Made by a program: the position numbers and the translations under genes
Source: Cloacimonetes bacterium UBA5614
GTDB lineage: Bacteria > Cloacimonadota > Cloacimonadia > Cloacimonadales > Cloacimonadaceae
Assembly: GCA_002424605.1 (NCBI GenBank)
Contig: DIKQ01000002.1
Span: 35,927 to 99,926 of the forward strand
DNA: 64,000 nucleotides
Direction of reading: 5' to 3'
The notes under the pieces: generated by a model
Databases searched by the model: none
Told to the model about the DNA's origin: nothing
What the model saw: the letters and a program-made list of their open reading frames with translations, nothing else
Part shown: piece after piece, positions 10,423 through 18,725 of the stretch
Layout: every line of letters starts with the position of its first letter
Position numbering within the stretch: position 1 is the stretch's first letter

Positions 10423-10493
10423 GATGTCCCGAAGATGTCGCGGAGATGGCCGGGTTTTCTTCGGGAGGCTTCGGGGCATCTTCGGGACATCTA
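10423..10493. repeat. 11-bp-unit inverted-tandem block A
   Basis: Three units run one way (GATGTCCCGAA / GATGTCGCGGA / GATGGCCGGGT, starting at 10423, 10434 and 10445). Three related reverse-complement units follow, with CTTCGGG at 10459, 10469 and 10480. The outermost arms (10422-10437 and 10477-10492) are a perfect 16-bp inverted repeat. The block lies in the 319-bp gap between the giant secreted gene and the STAS gene. The rest of that gap holds only the terminator and a TTGACA hexamer at 10539. Confidence 0.8.
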
Positions 10494-10627
10494 AGTAAGC
10501 GGGGATTGAGCAATATTCATGCGGGAAAATAAATCTGCTTGACAATGTTTCCTCATTATATCAAGGTGATAAATGTAAGATAATTAGTCTAACCATCAAC
10601 AGATTTATGTATCGCAAGGGGGATATG

Positions 10628-10936
10628 ATGAACGTTGAGCTCACCTATGATGGCAAGACCGCAGTAATGAAGATTGACGGTATTCTGACCAGTGATAACA
10701 GCTATATATTGCAGGACAGGCTGAATGAAGTGCTGAAAAGCGAAGCCTCGGTACTGGAGATGGATTTGCTGGAATGCCGTAACATCAGCAGTACCGGTAT
10801 CGGCAAAATTTTACTTTTTTACAAAGACTTCATAGCCAAAGGCGGGGAAATAGAGGTCGTTCGCTGTTCCCACGGCGTTTACGAGCTGTTCTCCATGTTA
10901 AAACTGAATCAGCTTTTCACGGTGAACCTGGGATAG
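10628..10936 (+). CDS. STAS-domain anti-anti-sigma-factor-like protein
   Basis: This 102-residue single-domain STAS protein carries the motif LEMDLLECRNISSTGIGKILLFYKDF, in which NISSTG is the loop normally phosphorylated on Ser. I chose the ATG at 10628 because AAGGGGG ends about 5 nt before it; an in-frame ATG at 10607 is possible. It is followed with no gap by a receiver-HATPase protein. Together they look like an RsbV/RsbW-type partner switch in which the kinase phosphorylates STAS. Confidence 0.88.
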   Translation: MNVELTYDGKTAVMKIDGILTSDNSYILQDRLNEVLKSEASVLEMDLLECRNISSTGIGKILLFYKDFIAKGGEIEVVRCSHGVYELFSMLKLNQLFTVNLG

Positions 10937-11842
10937 ATGGCTACAAGAAAAATCAGAATTCTTATCGTTGACGACAGCGTAAGCATGGTCAATGGGCTGA
11001 TTATGATACTCAAGGTATCCGGCTTTGACGCAGACCCGGCTTACAACGGTCACGATGCCCTCCGCAAGCTTTCCGCCAAAGAATATGATTTGGTGATTTG
11101 TGACATTGAAATGCCCGGTCTCAGCGGTCTGGACTTGCTGAAGCACGTGCGCCACGATTATGATAACATCTCTTTTATCCTGATGACGGGTTTCCTGGAA
11201 CAGGAATATTTCATCAGGGCCATCCAGCTCGGCGCCAGTGACTTTATCCGCAAACCCATCGATACAGAGCTTTTACTAAAATCCGTCCAGCTCCAGATTA
11301 ACAAGAAAAAGGAGCACTGGGATTACCTGAGCGTCAGCAATCAGGTCAGCCTGGCGGATGTGAATTTCTCCCTGCCTCCCCAGATGTTCAGGCAGGTGGA
11401 CTTCATCAAGATTTTCACCAAGTTTTTCAAACAGAACCTTAACCTCAACAATACCATCATCAACGAGCTCCTGCTGTGCATGGAAGAAATGCTTTACAAT
11501 GCCTTCATCCACGGTACCCTAAACCTAGGCCTGGCTGAAAGGACCCTGGGATATGATGATTACAGGGACCTGATTTCCCAAAGGCTTCAACAGCCCGAAA
11601 TCGCTGCCAAGCAAATCCACATCCGCTTTTCGCTCAATCAGGTAAAACAGATTGTAATCCTGGAAGTGGAAGACGAAGGCAAAGGATTTGACCACAAGTT
11701 CTGGATTAATAAAATCAAGAAATCCGAAGGAATCCAGTTGGAAGACTTCGGACGTGGAATTTCCATCATTTACCACCTGTCCAGCAAGGTAACCTTCGGA
11801 AAAGGCGGCAGACTCATCAGGATAGAGAAACAAATCACTTAA
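10937..11842 (+). CDS. Response regulator fused to RsbW-like HATPase (partner-switching kinase)
   Basis: Residues 1-120 are a receiver with acidic D12/D13 and phospho-acceptor D56 (ICDIEMPG). Residues about 160-301 form a GHKL ATPase of the anti-sigma/serine-kinase type (HATPase_c_2), with N-box NELLLCMEEMLYNAFIHG, the G1-type motif VEDEGKGFD and a closing FGRGISII segment. There is no HisKA domain, so it should be a receiver-controlled serine kinase or anti-sigma factor acting on the STAS protein encoded immediately upstream. It overlaps prmC by one base. Confidence 0.87.
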   Translation: MATRKIRILIVDDSVSMVNGLIMILKVSGFDADPAYNGHDALRKLSAKEYDLVICDIEMPGLSGLDLLKHVRHDYDNISFILMTGFLEQEYFIRAIQLGASDFIRKPIDTELLLKSVQLQINKKKEHWDYLSVSNQVSLADVNFSLPPQMFRQVDFIKIFTKFFKQNLNLNNTIINELLLCMEEMLYNAFIHGTLNLGLAERTLGYDDYRDLISQRLQQPEIAAKQIHIRFSLNQVKQIVILEVEDEGKGFDHKFWINKIKKSEGIQLEDFGRGISIIYHLSSKVTFGKGGRLIRIEKQIT

Positions 11843-12681
11843 TGCTATCTGATAAATTGTTAACACTTTCCGAACTGCATCATTCGGCGATGCAGTCAGC
11901 CCTGAATGAACGTCTCCAGACTTCTGCGGTAAAACTGTTGCTTTCAGAGCTTACAGGGCTTACCCTTCCCGAACTCTCCGTCAGGACGGATTTTCCCCTC
12001 ACTGAGTTTCAGGTATCCGTTTTCTGGGAATGGTTTGGACGGCTGAAGGCGCATGAACCGGTGCAGTATATCATTGGCAAAGCTCACTTTTACGGATTGG
12101 AACTCCAGGTTAACCGCAATGTGCTGATTCCGCGTCCCGAAACTGAAGGACTGGTGGAATGGCTGGTCAAGCGTGAAAAAGGTTTGCCCCGGATTCTGGA
12201 TATCGGGACAGGCAGCGGAGCCATCGCTCTTGCCCTCAAAAACCTCAAGCCCGGCTTTGAAGTCTCCGCCACCGACATCTCGCAGGCTGCCATAGACCAG
12301 GCGCAAAAAAATGCCGAAATCCTGAAGCTGAATGTGCATTTCCTCTGTTGCGGACTCTTCCCGATGGATAAAGTTCGCTTCGATATCGTTGTCTCCAATC
12401 CGCCTTACATCACCGAAGCAGATTATGCAAAACTGGATGATGAAATCCGCCTGTTTGAGCCGAAACTGGCTTTGCTGGCAGGAGAGGACGGGCTGGAGTT
12501 TTATCACCGCATCCTCAGCCAGGCTCCGGACTTCCTTACTCCCAGCGGCAAGGTCTATCTGGAAACGGGTGAATTGCAATCCTCCGCCATCAGCAGAATA
12601 GCCGTGGACTCGGGATTCAGCAAGGTGGAAGTAAAAAGGGATTTGACCGGACGCAACCGCTATCTCTGCGCTTCGCTATAA
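11842..12681 (+). CDS. prmC: Peptide chain release factor N5-glutamine methyltransferase
   Basis: The 279-residue protein matches PrmC/HemK in length and layout. It has a helical N-terminal domain with the conserved QYIIGKAHFYGLELQV stretch, the catalytic-site lead VLIPRPETEGLVEW, SAM-binding motif DIGTGSGAIALAL, and the NPPY glutamine-binding motif at residues 186-189 (VVSNPPYITEADY). It methylates the GGQ glutamine of release factors. Usually prfA is adjacent, but here prmC follows a signalling operon with a one-base overlap. Confidence 0.95.
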   Translation: MLSDKLLTLSELHHSAMQSALNERLQTSAVKLLLSELTGLTLPELSVRTDFPLTEFQVSVFWEWFGRLKAHEPVQYIIGKAHFYGLELQVNRNVLIPRPETEGLVEWLVKREKGLPRILDIGTGSGAIALALKNLKPGFEVSATDISQAAIDQAQKNAEILKLNVHFLCCGLFPMDKVRFDIVVSNPPYITEADYAKLDDEIRLFEPKLALLAGEDGLEFYHRILSQAPDFLTPSGKVYLETGELQSSAISRIAVDSGFSKVEVKRDLTGRNRYLCASL

Positions 12682-12755
12682 AGATATATTGACAAAAAGG
12701 CACATTTCGGAACACGCTATCCGCATAGAACACGAATTTCACTCAAGGTAGAAAT

Positions 12756-14009
12756 ATGGACAGATTTATCATCAAAGGCGGTAATCCGCTGCAGGGCACG
12801 ATTCAGGTCAGCGGTGCCAAAAACGCCATCCTTCCCATCATGGCAGCCAGTCTGCTGGCTCCGGGCAAATCCGTGCTTTCCAATGTGCCAAACCTGATTG
12901 ACCTCAAGACCATGGCGCACCTGATGCGCATCATCGGTGCCAGGGTGGAGATGTCCGAAGGCAGGATGCACATTGATTCCACCAACGTTTGCTACAGCGA
13001 AGCCCCCTATGAGTTGGTCAGCAAGATGCGCGCCTCCATCTATGTGATGGGACCTCTGCTTGCCCGTTTGGGTGAAGCCAGGGTCTCCTTTCCCGGCGGT
13101 TGCGCCATCGGAACCCGTCCGGTGGATTTGCACCTCAAGGCCATTGAAAAGCTGGGAGCTGAAATCAATATCGAGCAGGGTTACATCCATGCCAAAGCAA
13201 AGAAGCTCAAAGGCGCTGTCATCCATTTTGAAAAGTCCTCCGTCGGCGCTACCATCAATACCCTGATGGCTTGCGTAACCGCCGAGGGCGAGACGGAATT
13301 GCTCAATGCCGCCATGGAGCCGGAAGTGGATTCCACCATTGATTTTCTGAACCAGATGGGTGCCAAAATCAGCGGTAAAGGCAGTACTCATCTCATCATC
13401 AAGGGCGTTTCAGAGCTTTTCCCGGTCGGGATGGAGATGATTTCAGACCGCATTGAAGCGGGAACTTTCCTGATTGCCGGTGCCATGAGCTCCGAACCTC
13501 TCACTGTGGCAAATTGCCAGCCCCATCATCTGGATGAACTGATAGCCAAGCTCCGCAGTGCCGGCTGTGAGCTTCTGGTAAACGATGATTCCATCACTGT
13601 CCATCCTCCCAAAGTCATCAAACCCGTAAACATCACCACTGTGCCCTATCCCGGTTTCCCGACCGACCTCCAGGCGCAGTTCATGGTCCTGATGGCGCTT
13701 GCCGATGGTGTCAGCATCGTCACCGATACCATCTTCCCCGACCGCTTTATGCATGTGGCAGAGCTGAACCGTTTGCAGGCGAATATCAGCCTGAACCTGA
13801 ATATTGCCACCGTAAAGGGTGTGAAGGGCTTTGGCGGAGCGGAAATCATGGCGACCGACCTCCGCGCCAGCGCTGCTTTGGTTCTGGCAGGACTCAAGGC
13901 AGAAGGCGAAACGATTATCAACCGCATCTATCACATAGACCGCGGTTATGACCGCATCGAGGAAAAGCTCAATGCCGTCGGTGCCCAAATCATCAGGGAC
14001 AATGCCTGA
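12756..14009 (+). CDS. murA: UDP-N-acetylglucosamine 1-carboxyvinyltransferase
   Basis: The 417-residue protein has the standard MurA length. It begins MDRFIIKGGNPLQGTIQVSGAKNA and carries the fosfomycin-target catalytic cysteine in FPGGCAIGTRPVD (Cys116). The GYDRIEEKLNAVGA C-terminus is also typical. It transfers enolpyruvate from PEP to UDP-GlcNAc, the first committed peptidoglycan step. With Cys rather than Asp at the active site it should be fosfomycin-sensitive. Confidence 0.97.
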   Translation: MDRFIIKGGNPLQGTIQVSGAKNAILPIMAASLLAPGKSVLSNVPNLIDLKTMAHLMRIIGARVEMSEGRMHIDSTNVCYSEAPYELVSKMRASIYVMGPLLARLGEARVSFPGGCAIGTRPVDLHLKAIEKLGAEINIEQGYIHAKAKKLKGAVIHFEKSSVGATINTLMACVTAEGETELLNAAMEPEVDSTIDFLNQMGAKISGKGSTHLIIKGVSELFPVGMEMISDRIEAGTFLIAGAMSSEPLTVANCQPHHLDELIAKLRSAGCELLVNDDSITVHPPKVIKPVNITTVPYPGFPTDLQAQFMVLMALADGVSIVTDTIFPDRFMHVAELNRLQANISLNLNIATVKGVKGFGGAEIMATDLRASAALVLAGLKAEGETIINRIYHIDRGYDRIEEKLNAVGAQIIRDNA

Positions 14010-14018
14010 GGCAGGAAC

Positions 14019-14843
14019 ATGAAGAAAAACCTCCTGTTCTCCTGTCTGGTTTTCCTCACATTCTGTTTGTTTGCTGCAAAGAGCGCGCTACCTGATGATA
14101 ATCGGTTCGATATTGAGAAGTTCCTGTCCAAGGAAAGCCAGGAAAACAGCAAAGGAACTACTCCGATTTCTCTCGAAACCATCAGAGTAAAATCCGGTAA
14201 AGGGGATGCCGGGGGAAAGAACTGCATCTTCCCAATTCCTCAAAACTCATCTCCTGCGTCCCGGACTTTGTTTCGAAAACTAAACTCGTATTTTATCTAC
14301 ACCGATGCAAACGACCCGGATTTCAACAAAGGCGATGACCAATACTATGATGCCTCTGATTATTATGTGTATTCCAGGTCTTATATCACTATGAATACCA
14401 GTGATTGCCTTTCTGGTATCGTTATTGGGGAGGCCTATACAGGCGGAGCACATCCGATTCACGAAAACCTGACTTTCCTGATTCGTAGCGACACAGGTGA
14501 AGAAGTCAGCATACGGGACTTAATCAAGGAAGATGGCTTTAAAGAGCTTATGAGCATGGTTTATAAGAGTTATCTGGCAAATTACTACATAAACAGCGGA
14601 TATGAGTCAGTCGAGGAAGATGTCAGATTAAGGAAGGAAAGTCTCTTTTCAGTTAAAAAGAACAGCAAAGATTTTGCAGCTTTCTTCAAACACATCTTCG
14701 TTTCCCGGAACTATCTCTATGTGTATATACCCCGGTATGAGTTTGGAGCTTATTACGAGGGGGATTGTTATGTTCCGGTTGGTTTGGATAAGCTAAATGC
14801 CGTTCTGACCCCTTTGGGCAGAAAACTACTCATTGTTAAGTAA
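14019..14843 (+). CDS. Secreted DUF3298/RsiV-like protein
   Basis: Signal peptide MKKNLLFSCLVFLTFCLFAAK is followed by a 250-residue mature part. The segment GEAYTGGAHPIHENLTFLI and the C-terminal IPRYEFGAYYEGDCYVPVGLDKL fit the DUF3298 family (RsiV/PdaC-like extracytoplasmic domain). The gene starts 9 nt after murA and is probably cotranscribed with it. Several members of this family bind muropeptides or lysozyme, which would suit a neighbour of murA, but nothing here proves it. Confidence 0.65.
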   Translation: MKKNLLFSCLVFLTFCLFAAKSALPDDNRFDIEKFLSKESQENSKGTTPISLETIRVKSGKGDAGGKNCIFPIPQNSSPASRTLFRKLNSYFIYTDANDPDFNKGDDQYYDASDYYVYSRSYITMNTSDCLSGIVIGEAYTGGAHPIHENLTFLIRSDTGEEVSIRDLIKEDGFKELMSMVYKSYLANYYINSGYESVEEDVRLRKESLFSVKKNSKDFAAFFKHIFVSRNYLYVYIPRYEFGAYYEGDCYVPVGLDKLNAVLTPLGRKLLIVK

Positions 14844-14852
14844 ACTTAGATT

Positions 14853-15806
14853 ATGAATATTCTGGTCACCGGAGGCGCCGGCTTCATTGGTTCGCATCTT
14901 TGCGAACGCCTGATTGCCAAAGGGGAGAGGGTCGTCTGCCTGGATAACTTCCATCCCTTTTACAGCCCCGGGATAAAAAGGCAAAACCTTTCCGCCATCC
15001 TCAGCCATCCATCTTTCCGGCTGGTGGAAGGCGACATCCGCAATCCCGGCGACCTGGACAAATGCTTTGCCGATAGCGGGATTGACCTTGTAATCCATCT
15101 GGCTGCCATGGCGGGAGTGCGTCCCAGCATTGAAAATCCCCTGCTTTATGCCGATGTTAACATCTCTGGAACCCTGCAGGTGTTGCTTGCCTGCCAAAAG
15201 TATGGCGTGAAGCGGATGCTTTTTGCCTCGTCATCTTCTGTCTATGGTAATAAGGATGGCGGAAGCTTCCGTGAGACCGACCCGGTGGACCAGCCCGTCT
15301 CACCCTATGCCGCCACCAAAAGGGCCGGGGAACTGGTCTGCTACAACCAGAGCCGGCTTATGGATATGTCTATCGTCTGCCTGCGCTTTTTTACTGTCTT
15401 CGGACCGCGTCAGCGTCCCGACCTGGCAATCCACAAATTTACCCGCCTGCTTTGTGAAGGCAGTCCCATCCCGGTGTACGGCGACGGAAGCACCAGCCGG
15501 GATTACACCTACATTGACGACACCATAGACGGCGTCCTGAAAGCGATTGACTACATCGGAAGCCACCACGGCTTTGAGATATTTAACCTGGGCGAATCAC
15601 GCACAGTTTCCCTGGCTGAAATGCTTGCCGGACTGGAAAAAGCGACCGGCAAAAAAGCCTTGATTGACCGTCAGCCCCTTCAGCCCGGGGACGTTGCTTA
15701 CACCTGCGCGGACATTACAAAAAGCCGGGAAGTGCTTGCCTACAATCCCGTCTGGACCTTTGAGGACGGGCTCAGCCGTTTTCTGGATTGGTATTACAAA
15801 AACTAA
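14853..15806 (+). CDS. NAD-dependent nucleotide-sugar epimerase (SDR family)
   Basis: The 317-residue extended short-chain dehydrogenase has NAD-binding GGAGFIGSH at residues 7-15, the FASSSSVYG active-site Ser region, catalytic YAATKRAGE (Tyr-x3-Lys), and the RFFTVFGPRQRPDLA stretch. The last is typical of UDP-glucuronate 4-epimerase and related enzymes. It probably interconverts nucleotide sugars for surface polysaccharide. It starts 9 nt after the upstream gene and may be the last gene of the murA operon. The exact substrate cannot be told. Confidence 0.88.
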   Translation: MNILVTGGAGFIGSHLCERLIAKGERVVCLDNFHPFYSPGIKRQNLSAILSHPSFRLVEGDIRNPGDLDKCFADSGIDLVIHLAAMAGVRPSIENPLLYADVNISGTLQVLLACQKYGVKRMLFASSSSVYGNKDGGSFRETDPVDQPVSPYAATKRAGELVCYNQSRLMDMSIVCLRFFTVFGPRQRPDLAIHKFTRLLCEGSPIPVYGDGSTSRDYTYIDDTIDGVLKAIDYIGSHHGFEIFNLGESRTVSLAEMLAGLEKATGKKALIDRQPLQPGDVAYTCADITKSREVLAYNPVWTFEDGLSRFLDWYYKN

Positions 15807-15844
15807 TCACCCTTATTCCTGCGCAGGCAGGATTCCGGCGACCC

Positions 15845-16252
15845 TTAGCTCTCCCTCTCTATATACCTTTCAAACACATCATATATCTCCGGAACCAGTC
15901 GCGCCGGCTTGCCCTGATAGGCAAATACAGCCGTCATAATAGCCCGGAAGCACAGCTCACCCTCGGAATTGTACATCAGTTGTTCCCAGCTTGATTTCAC
16001 CTTGTTCAGCGTCAGAACCTTGCTTTTCACCTCAATGATGTCTTCCAGCTGGATTGCCTTGATATAGTCAATCTCAAAGCGGAGCACATACAGGTGCCAA
16101 TGCATATCCAGCAGTTTCTGGATGGGGACGCCCATTTCCTGCAATGCCTCGCTTCTGGCTGCTTCCAGGATGGGCAGGTAGTTGGCGTTATTCAGGTGAC
16201 CATAGATGTCGCACTCATATCCGTAGATTCTTTTCCGGAAGGTAAAGCTCAT
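15845..16252 (-). CDS. Acyl-CoA thioesterase, hotdog (4HBT) family
   Basis: The 135-residue hotdog-fold protein begins with KRIYGYECDIYGHLNNANYLPILEAAR, the conserved 4HBT opening with its active-site acidic residue and the HxNNAxY motif. It is similar in size to YbgC/FadM-like thioesterases. It is the last gene of a three-gene minus-strand cluster (secreted protein, membrane protein, thioesterase; gaps of 3 and 15 bp). The substrate is not identifiable. Confidence 0.85.
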   Translation of the reverse strand: MSFTFRKRIYGYECDIYGHLNNANYLPILEAARSEALQEMGVPIQKLLDMHWHLYVLRFEIDYIKAIQLEDIIEVKSKVLTLNKVKSSWEQLMYNSEGELCFRAIMTAVFAYQGKPARLVPEIYDVFERYIERES

Positions 16253-16267
16253 GATATCCGTCTCCTC

Positions 16268-16783
16268 TTACAGTCCCGGTTTCCCCGTGGCAAAGGAATA
16301 TATCTCATAAGTCACGTAGAACATGAATATGCCAATCATAACGGCGGTCACATATTTGGCAAGCTTGGGCATTGGCTGGCTTGGCCTGATTCTATCCTTG
16401 TTTCTGTGTTTCAGGAAAAGGTGTATCAGCCGGGCGGGCAATATCAGCATCGTCACGTTAAACAGGATTTGCAGGTTACGCAAGGCCTCATACCACTTTC
16501 CCAGCTGTTTGTTAAAAACGAACGCCAACAACACGTATATCGGAACCCAGATAAACATGGAAATCCGGTAGAAGTGGTTCTCGTCATACAGACCGTCAGC
16601 CTCGTGAAGTTCCTTCTGCTTTTTGTTGGCTTTTGTGCCATAGATTCCCAATATGATTATACTGCCAATCATCAGGACTCCGCCCACTATCATAAACATA
16701 TCCATTGACTGCGTGGTCAGCCATAGTCCCACTAAGACCAATGCCATTACAGCCCCCAAGCTCAGCATTTCCGCTACTTTCAT
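16268..16783 (-). CDS. Five-TM integral membrane protein of unknown function
   Basis: The 171-residue protein has five hydrophobic segments (about residues 5-23, 29-49, 74-90, 106-123 and 143-164). A basic loop (KANKKQKE) follows TM2 and another (KHRNKDRIRPSQ) follows TM4. A strong Shine-Dalgarno (GGGAGGTGAT) precedes the start. I do not recognise a family. It starts 3 nt after the secreted-protein gene. Confidence 0.75.
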   Translation of the reverse strand: MKVAEMLSLGAVMALVLVGLWLTTQSMDMFMIVGGVLMIGSIIILGIYGTKANKKQKELHEADGLYDENHFYRISMFIWVPIYVLLAFVFNKQLGKWYEALRNLQILFNVTMLILPARLIHLFLKHRNKDRIRPSQPMPKLAKYVTAVMIGIFMFYVTYEIYSFATGKPGL

Positions 16784-16786
16784 TCA

Positions 16787-17926
16787 TCACCTCCCGCTAT
16801 CTGCTGTTACTCTAAAGAACGCCTGCTGGGGGTTTACCCCGTTTGCCTGTAAAAAGGCATCTCCCAATCCGCTTTCCGTGTCTGCAGTGGCGGAGAGGAA
16901 ACGGTATCCCGCATACGGCTCATCCGAGACATATATTTTGTAGTTGTTTGCTCCGCTTACGGCAGACCAGTCCAGCCGGAAACCATCCGTTATCCTTTGG
17001 ATGGTCAGGTACTGCGGGGCAGGGGGGATGGATGCATCCGTCATCAGGACAAATTCCCCCAGGGCAGTAACCTGGGCTGTCAGGTAGCCAGTGGCGGGAT
17101 TATACACCGCAGGCACATAAGTGAAGGCACCCGTGCCGTGGATGTTTCTGCGAAAGAGCAATGCGTTTTCCGGATTCTCCGCTCCCGGCAGTCCTGCTAT
17201 CATAAAGCTTACCGTCGCCGGATATTGCGTTGTGGCGTAATAGGAGATGTATTGCGTGTCAATGAACCAGCCGAGGTTCGGATTTGTCGGGGGGGCAGTG
17301 CCGTCAAAGGTGCAGTCCAGGGTCGGCGTGTCAAAGGAATATGCCGTCACCGTTCCACCGCCTCCGGCGTTTATCCACATCTGGTCTATCACCACTCCTG
17401 CCTGCGGGAAAGATTTGTTATACACATATCCTCCGCCCGGACCGGCTGGCGGGGTCAGTATCTGCGAGCCGATGCCTGTCGGGCTGGAATAGCTTATCAG
17501 GTGGACAAAGCTGTCGCCCTGTGTCTCAAAGTATGCCTGGCTGGCGTCATCAAAGAAGACAGACATCTCCGGATAGGCATATTCCGTCTGGGTGTCTGCT
17601 TTCCATACTTTTATGGTGATAAAGTGACCCGGAATTGCGCTGGCGGGTACGCCTCCGCCTGTCATTGATACGTTGATGGGAACGCTCTGCCAGGGATAAC
17701 TGCTGATGGGTCCCGTCAGAAGCACAGCTCCCACCAGGGTATTGCCGTCAAAGATGCCGATTTCGTCCCCGGCTTGCAGGGCAGTGCCGTGCACCTCTGC
17801 TCCGGAAACAAAGAAATTCATTGCCAGGTAAGGGTTTTGCCCCCACCAGGCTGGCGTGAAATGATTGGCATACACAATTCCGGTCAATAGTATCAATCCA
17901 ATAAATGTGACAGCAATTCTCTTCAC
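16787..17926 (-). CDS. Secreted protein with C-terminal fibronectin-III-like domain
   Basis: The signal peptide is MKRIAVTFIGLILLTGIVYA. The mature N-terminus has the segment GTALQAGDEIGIFDGNTLVGAVLLTGPI, a motif common in FCB-group extracellular proteins. A middle beta-rich domain is followed by a fibronectin-III-like segment (PQYLTIQRITDGFRLDWSAVSGANNYKIYVSDEPYAGY). The protein ends after this domain without a FlgD-type sorting tail, as does the giant protein at 3880. It is probably a cell-surface or released structural protein. Confidence 0.78.
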   Translation of the reverse strand: MKRIAVTFIGLILLTGIVYANHFTPAWWGQNPYLAMNFFVSGAEVHGTALQAGDEIGIFDGNTLVGAVLLTGPISSYPWQSVPINVSMTGGGVPASAIPGHFITIKVWKADTQTEYAYPEMSVFFDDASQAYFETQGDSFVHLISYSSPTGIGSQILTPPAGPGGGYVYNKSFPQAGVVIDQMWINAGGGGTVTAYSFDTPTLDCTFDGTAPPTNPNLGWFIDTQYISYYATTQYPATVSFMIAGLPGAENPENALLFRRNIHGTGAFTYVPAVYNPATGYLTAQVTALGEFVLMTDASIPPAPQYLTIQRITDGFRLDWSAVSGANNYKIYVSDEPYAGYRFLSATADTESGLGDAFLQANGVNPQQAFFRVTADSGR

Positions 17927-18031
17927 ACATACCTCTTTCTGTTTTTCAAATATTCCATCTCAAACCTTTATTTATCCGATTAAATTTCCTGTCAATAAAT
18001 GTCTTAAAATTTCGCAATCCGAAGCATCACT

Positions 18032-18104
18032 CCTGCTTGATACGAGGAGACAACGGGGAGATTCTCCCCGCATCGTTCCCGTATCGTTCTCCTATCAAGC
18101 AGGC
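18032..18104. repeat. 11-bp-unit inverted-tandem block B
   Basis: Units run end to end from 18039 to 18104: GATACGAGGAG / ACAACGGGGAG, then ATTCTCCCCGC / ATCGTTCCCGT / ATCGTTCTCCT / ATCAAGCAGGC. The first pair and the later units are reverse complements of one another in pattern. Arms 18032-18042 and 18093-18103 are perfect complements, and an inner hairpin (18054-18070) is nested inside. It lies between the divergent secreted-protein and pyrR genes. Confidence 0.8.
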
Positions 18105-18188
18105 AAGAGCCATAAAAATTGTCTTGACGATAGAGGATAAATCTGTAAAGAGCGAAACAGGAGAAAATAACAGAAAGTGGAGGTATCC

Positions 18189-18725
18189 GTGCAGACTAAA
18201 AGCAGTATTATGGATAAAGCGCAGATGGAGCGCACGATTCACCGCATGGCGCACGAAATCATTGAGCAGAACAAGGGGTTGGAAAAAATCCGCCTGGTCG
18301 GTATCCGGAGCCGGGGGGTTCCTCTGGCGGAAAGGATGTCCGCATACCTGAAAAGGATTGAATCCGTGGAAATCCCGGTCGGCATCATTGATATTACGCT
18401 TTACAGGGACGACCTGAGCACGATTTCGCATCAGCCGGTCATCAAGGGCAGTTCCATAGACTTTGAGATGGAAGACGCCATCGTTATCCTGGTGGATGAT
18501 GTGCTCTTTACGGGCAGAACGGTCCGCGCCGCGATTGACGCTCTCTTGGACTTCGGCAGACCCAGCCAGATTCAGCTTGCGGTCCTGGTGGACAGAGGCC
18601 ACAGGGAACTTCCCATCAAAGCGGATTATGTGGGCAAAAACGTCCCCACCTCCAAAGAAGAAATCATCAAGGTCGCATTTGAGGAAACCGATGGCGAGGA
18701 TTCGGTCAAAATCGTTCTGGTCTAA
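18189..18725 (+). CDS. pyrR: Bifunctional pyr operon regulator / uracil phosphoribosyltransferase
   Basis: The type I phosphoribosyltransferase fold has the PRPP loop ILVDDVLFTGRTVRAAIDAL and the PyrR signatures GIRSRGVPLAERM and IDITLYRDDLS. In other bacteria PyrR binds pyr mRNA leaders in response to UMP. I chose the GTG at 18189 (178 residues) because GGAGG ends 5 nt before it; the GTG at 18177 is in frame but overlaps that ribosome-binding site. pyrF overlaps its 3' end. I could not find a convincing PyrR attenuator in the leader, which instead holds the 11-bp-unit block. Confidence 0.93.
   Translation: MQTKSSIMDKAQMERTIHRMAHEIIEQNKGLEKIRLVGIRSRGVPLAERMSAYLKRIESVEIPVGIIDITLYRDDLSTISHQPVIKGSSIDFEMEDAIVILVDDVLFTGRTVRAAIDALLDFGRPSQIQLAVLVDRGHRELPIKADYVGKNVPTSKEEIIKVAFEETDGEDSVKIVLV

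Noticed and set aside
10328..10513. Minus-strand frame of 61 codons
   Set aside because: Consists of the terminator and block A hairpin sequence; not protein-like.
15815..15836. CCTGCGCAGG palindrome between convergent epimerase and thioesterase genes
   Set aside because: Stem too short and without T tract; no support for a terminator.
18463..18690. Upstream extension of pyrF inside pyrR
   Set aside because: It is the out-of-frame reading of pyrR; ATG 18691 with GAGGA gives a normal PyrF.
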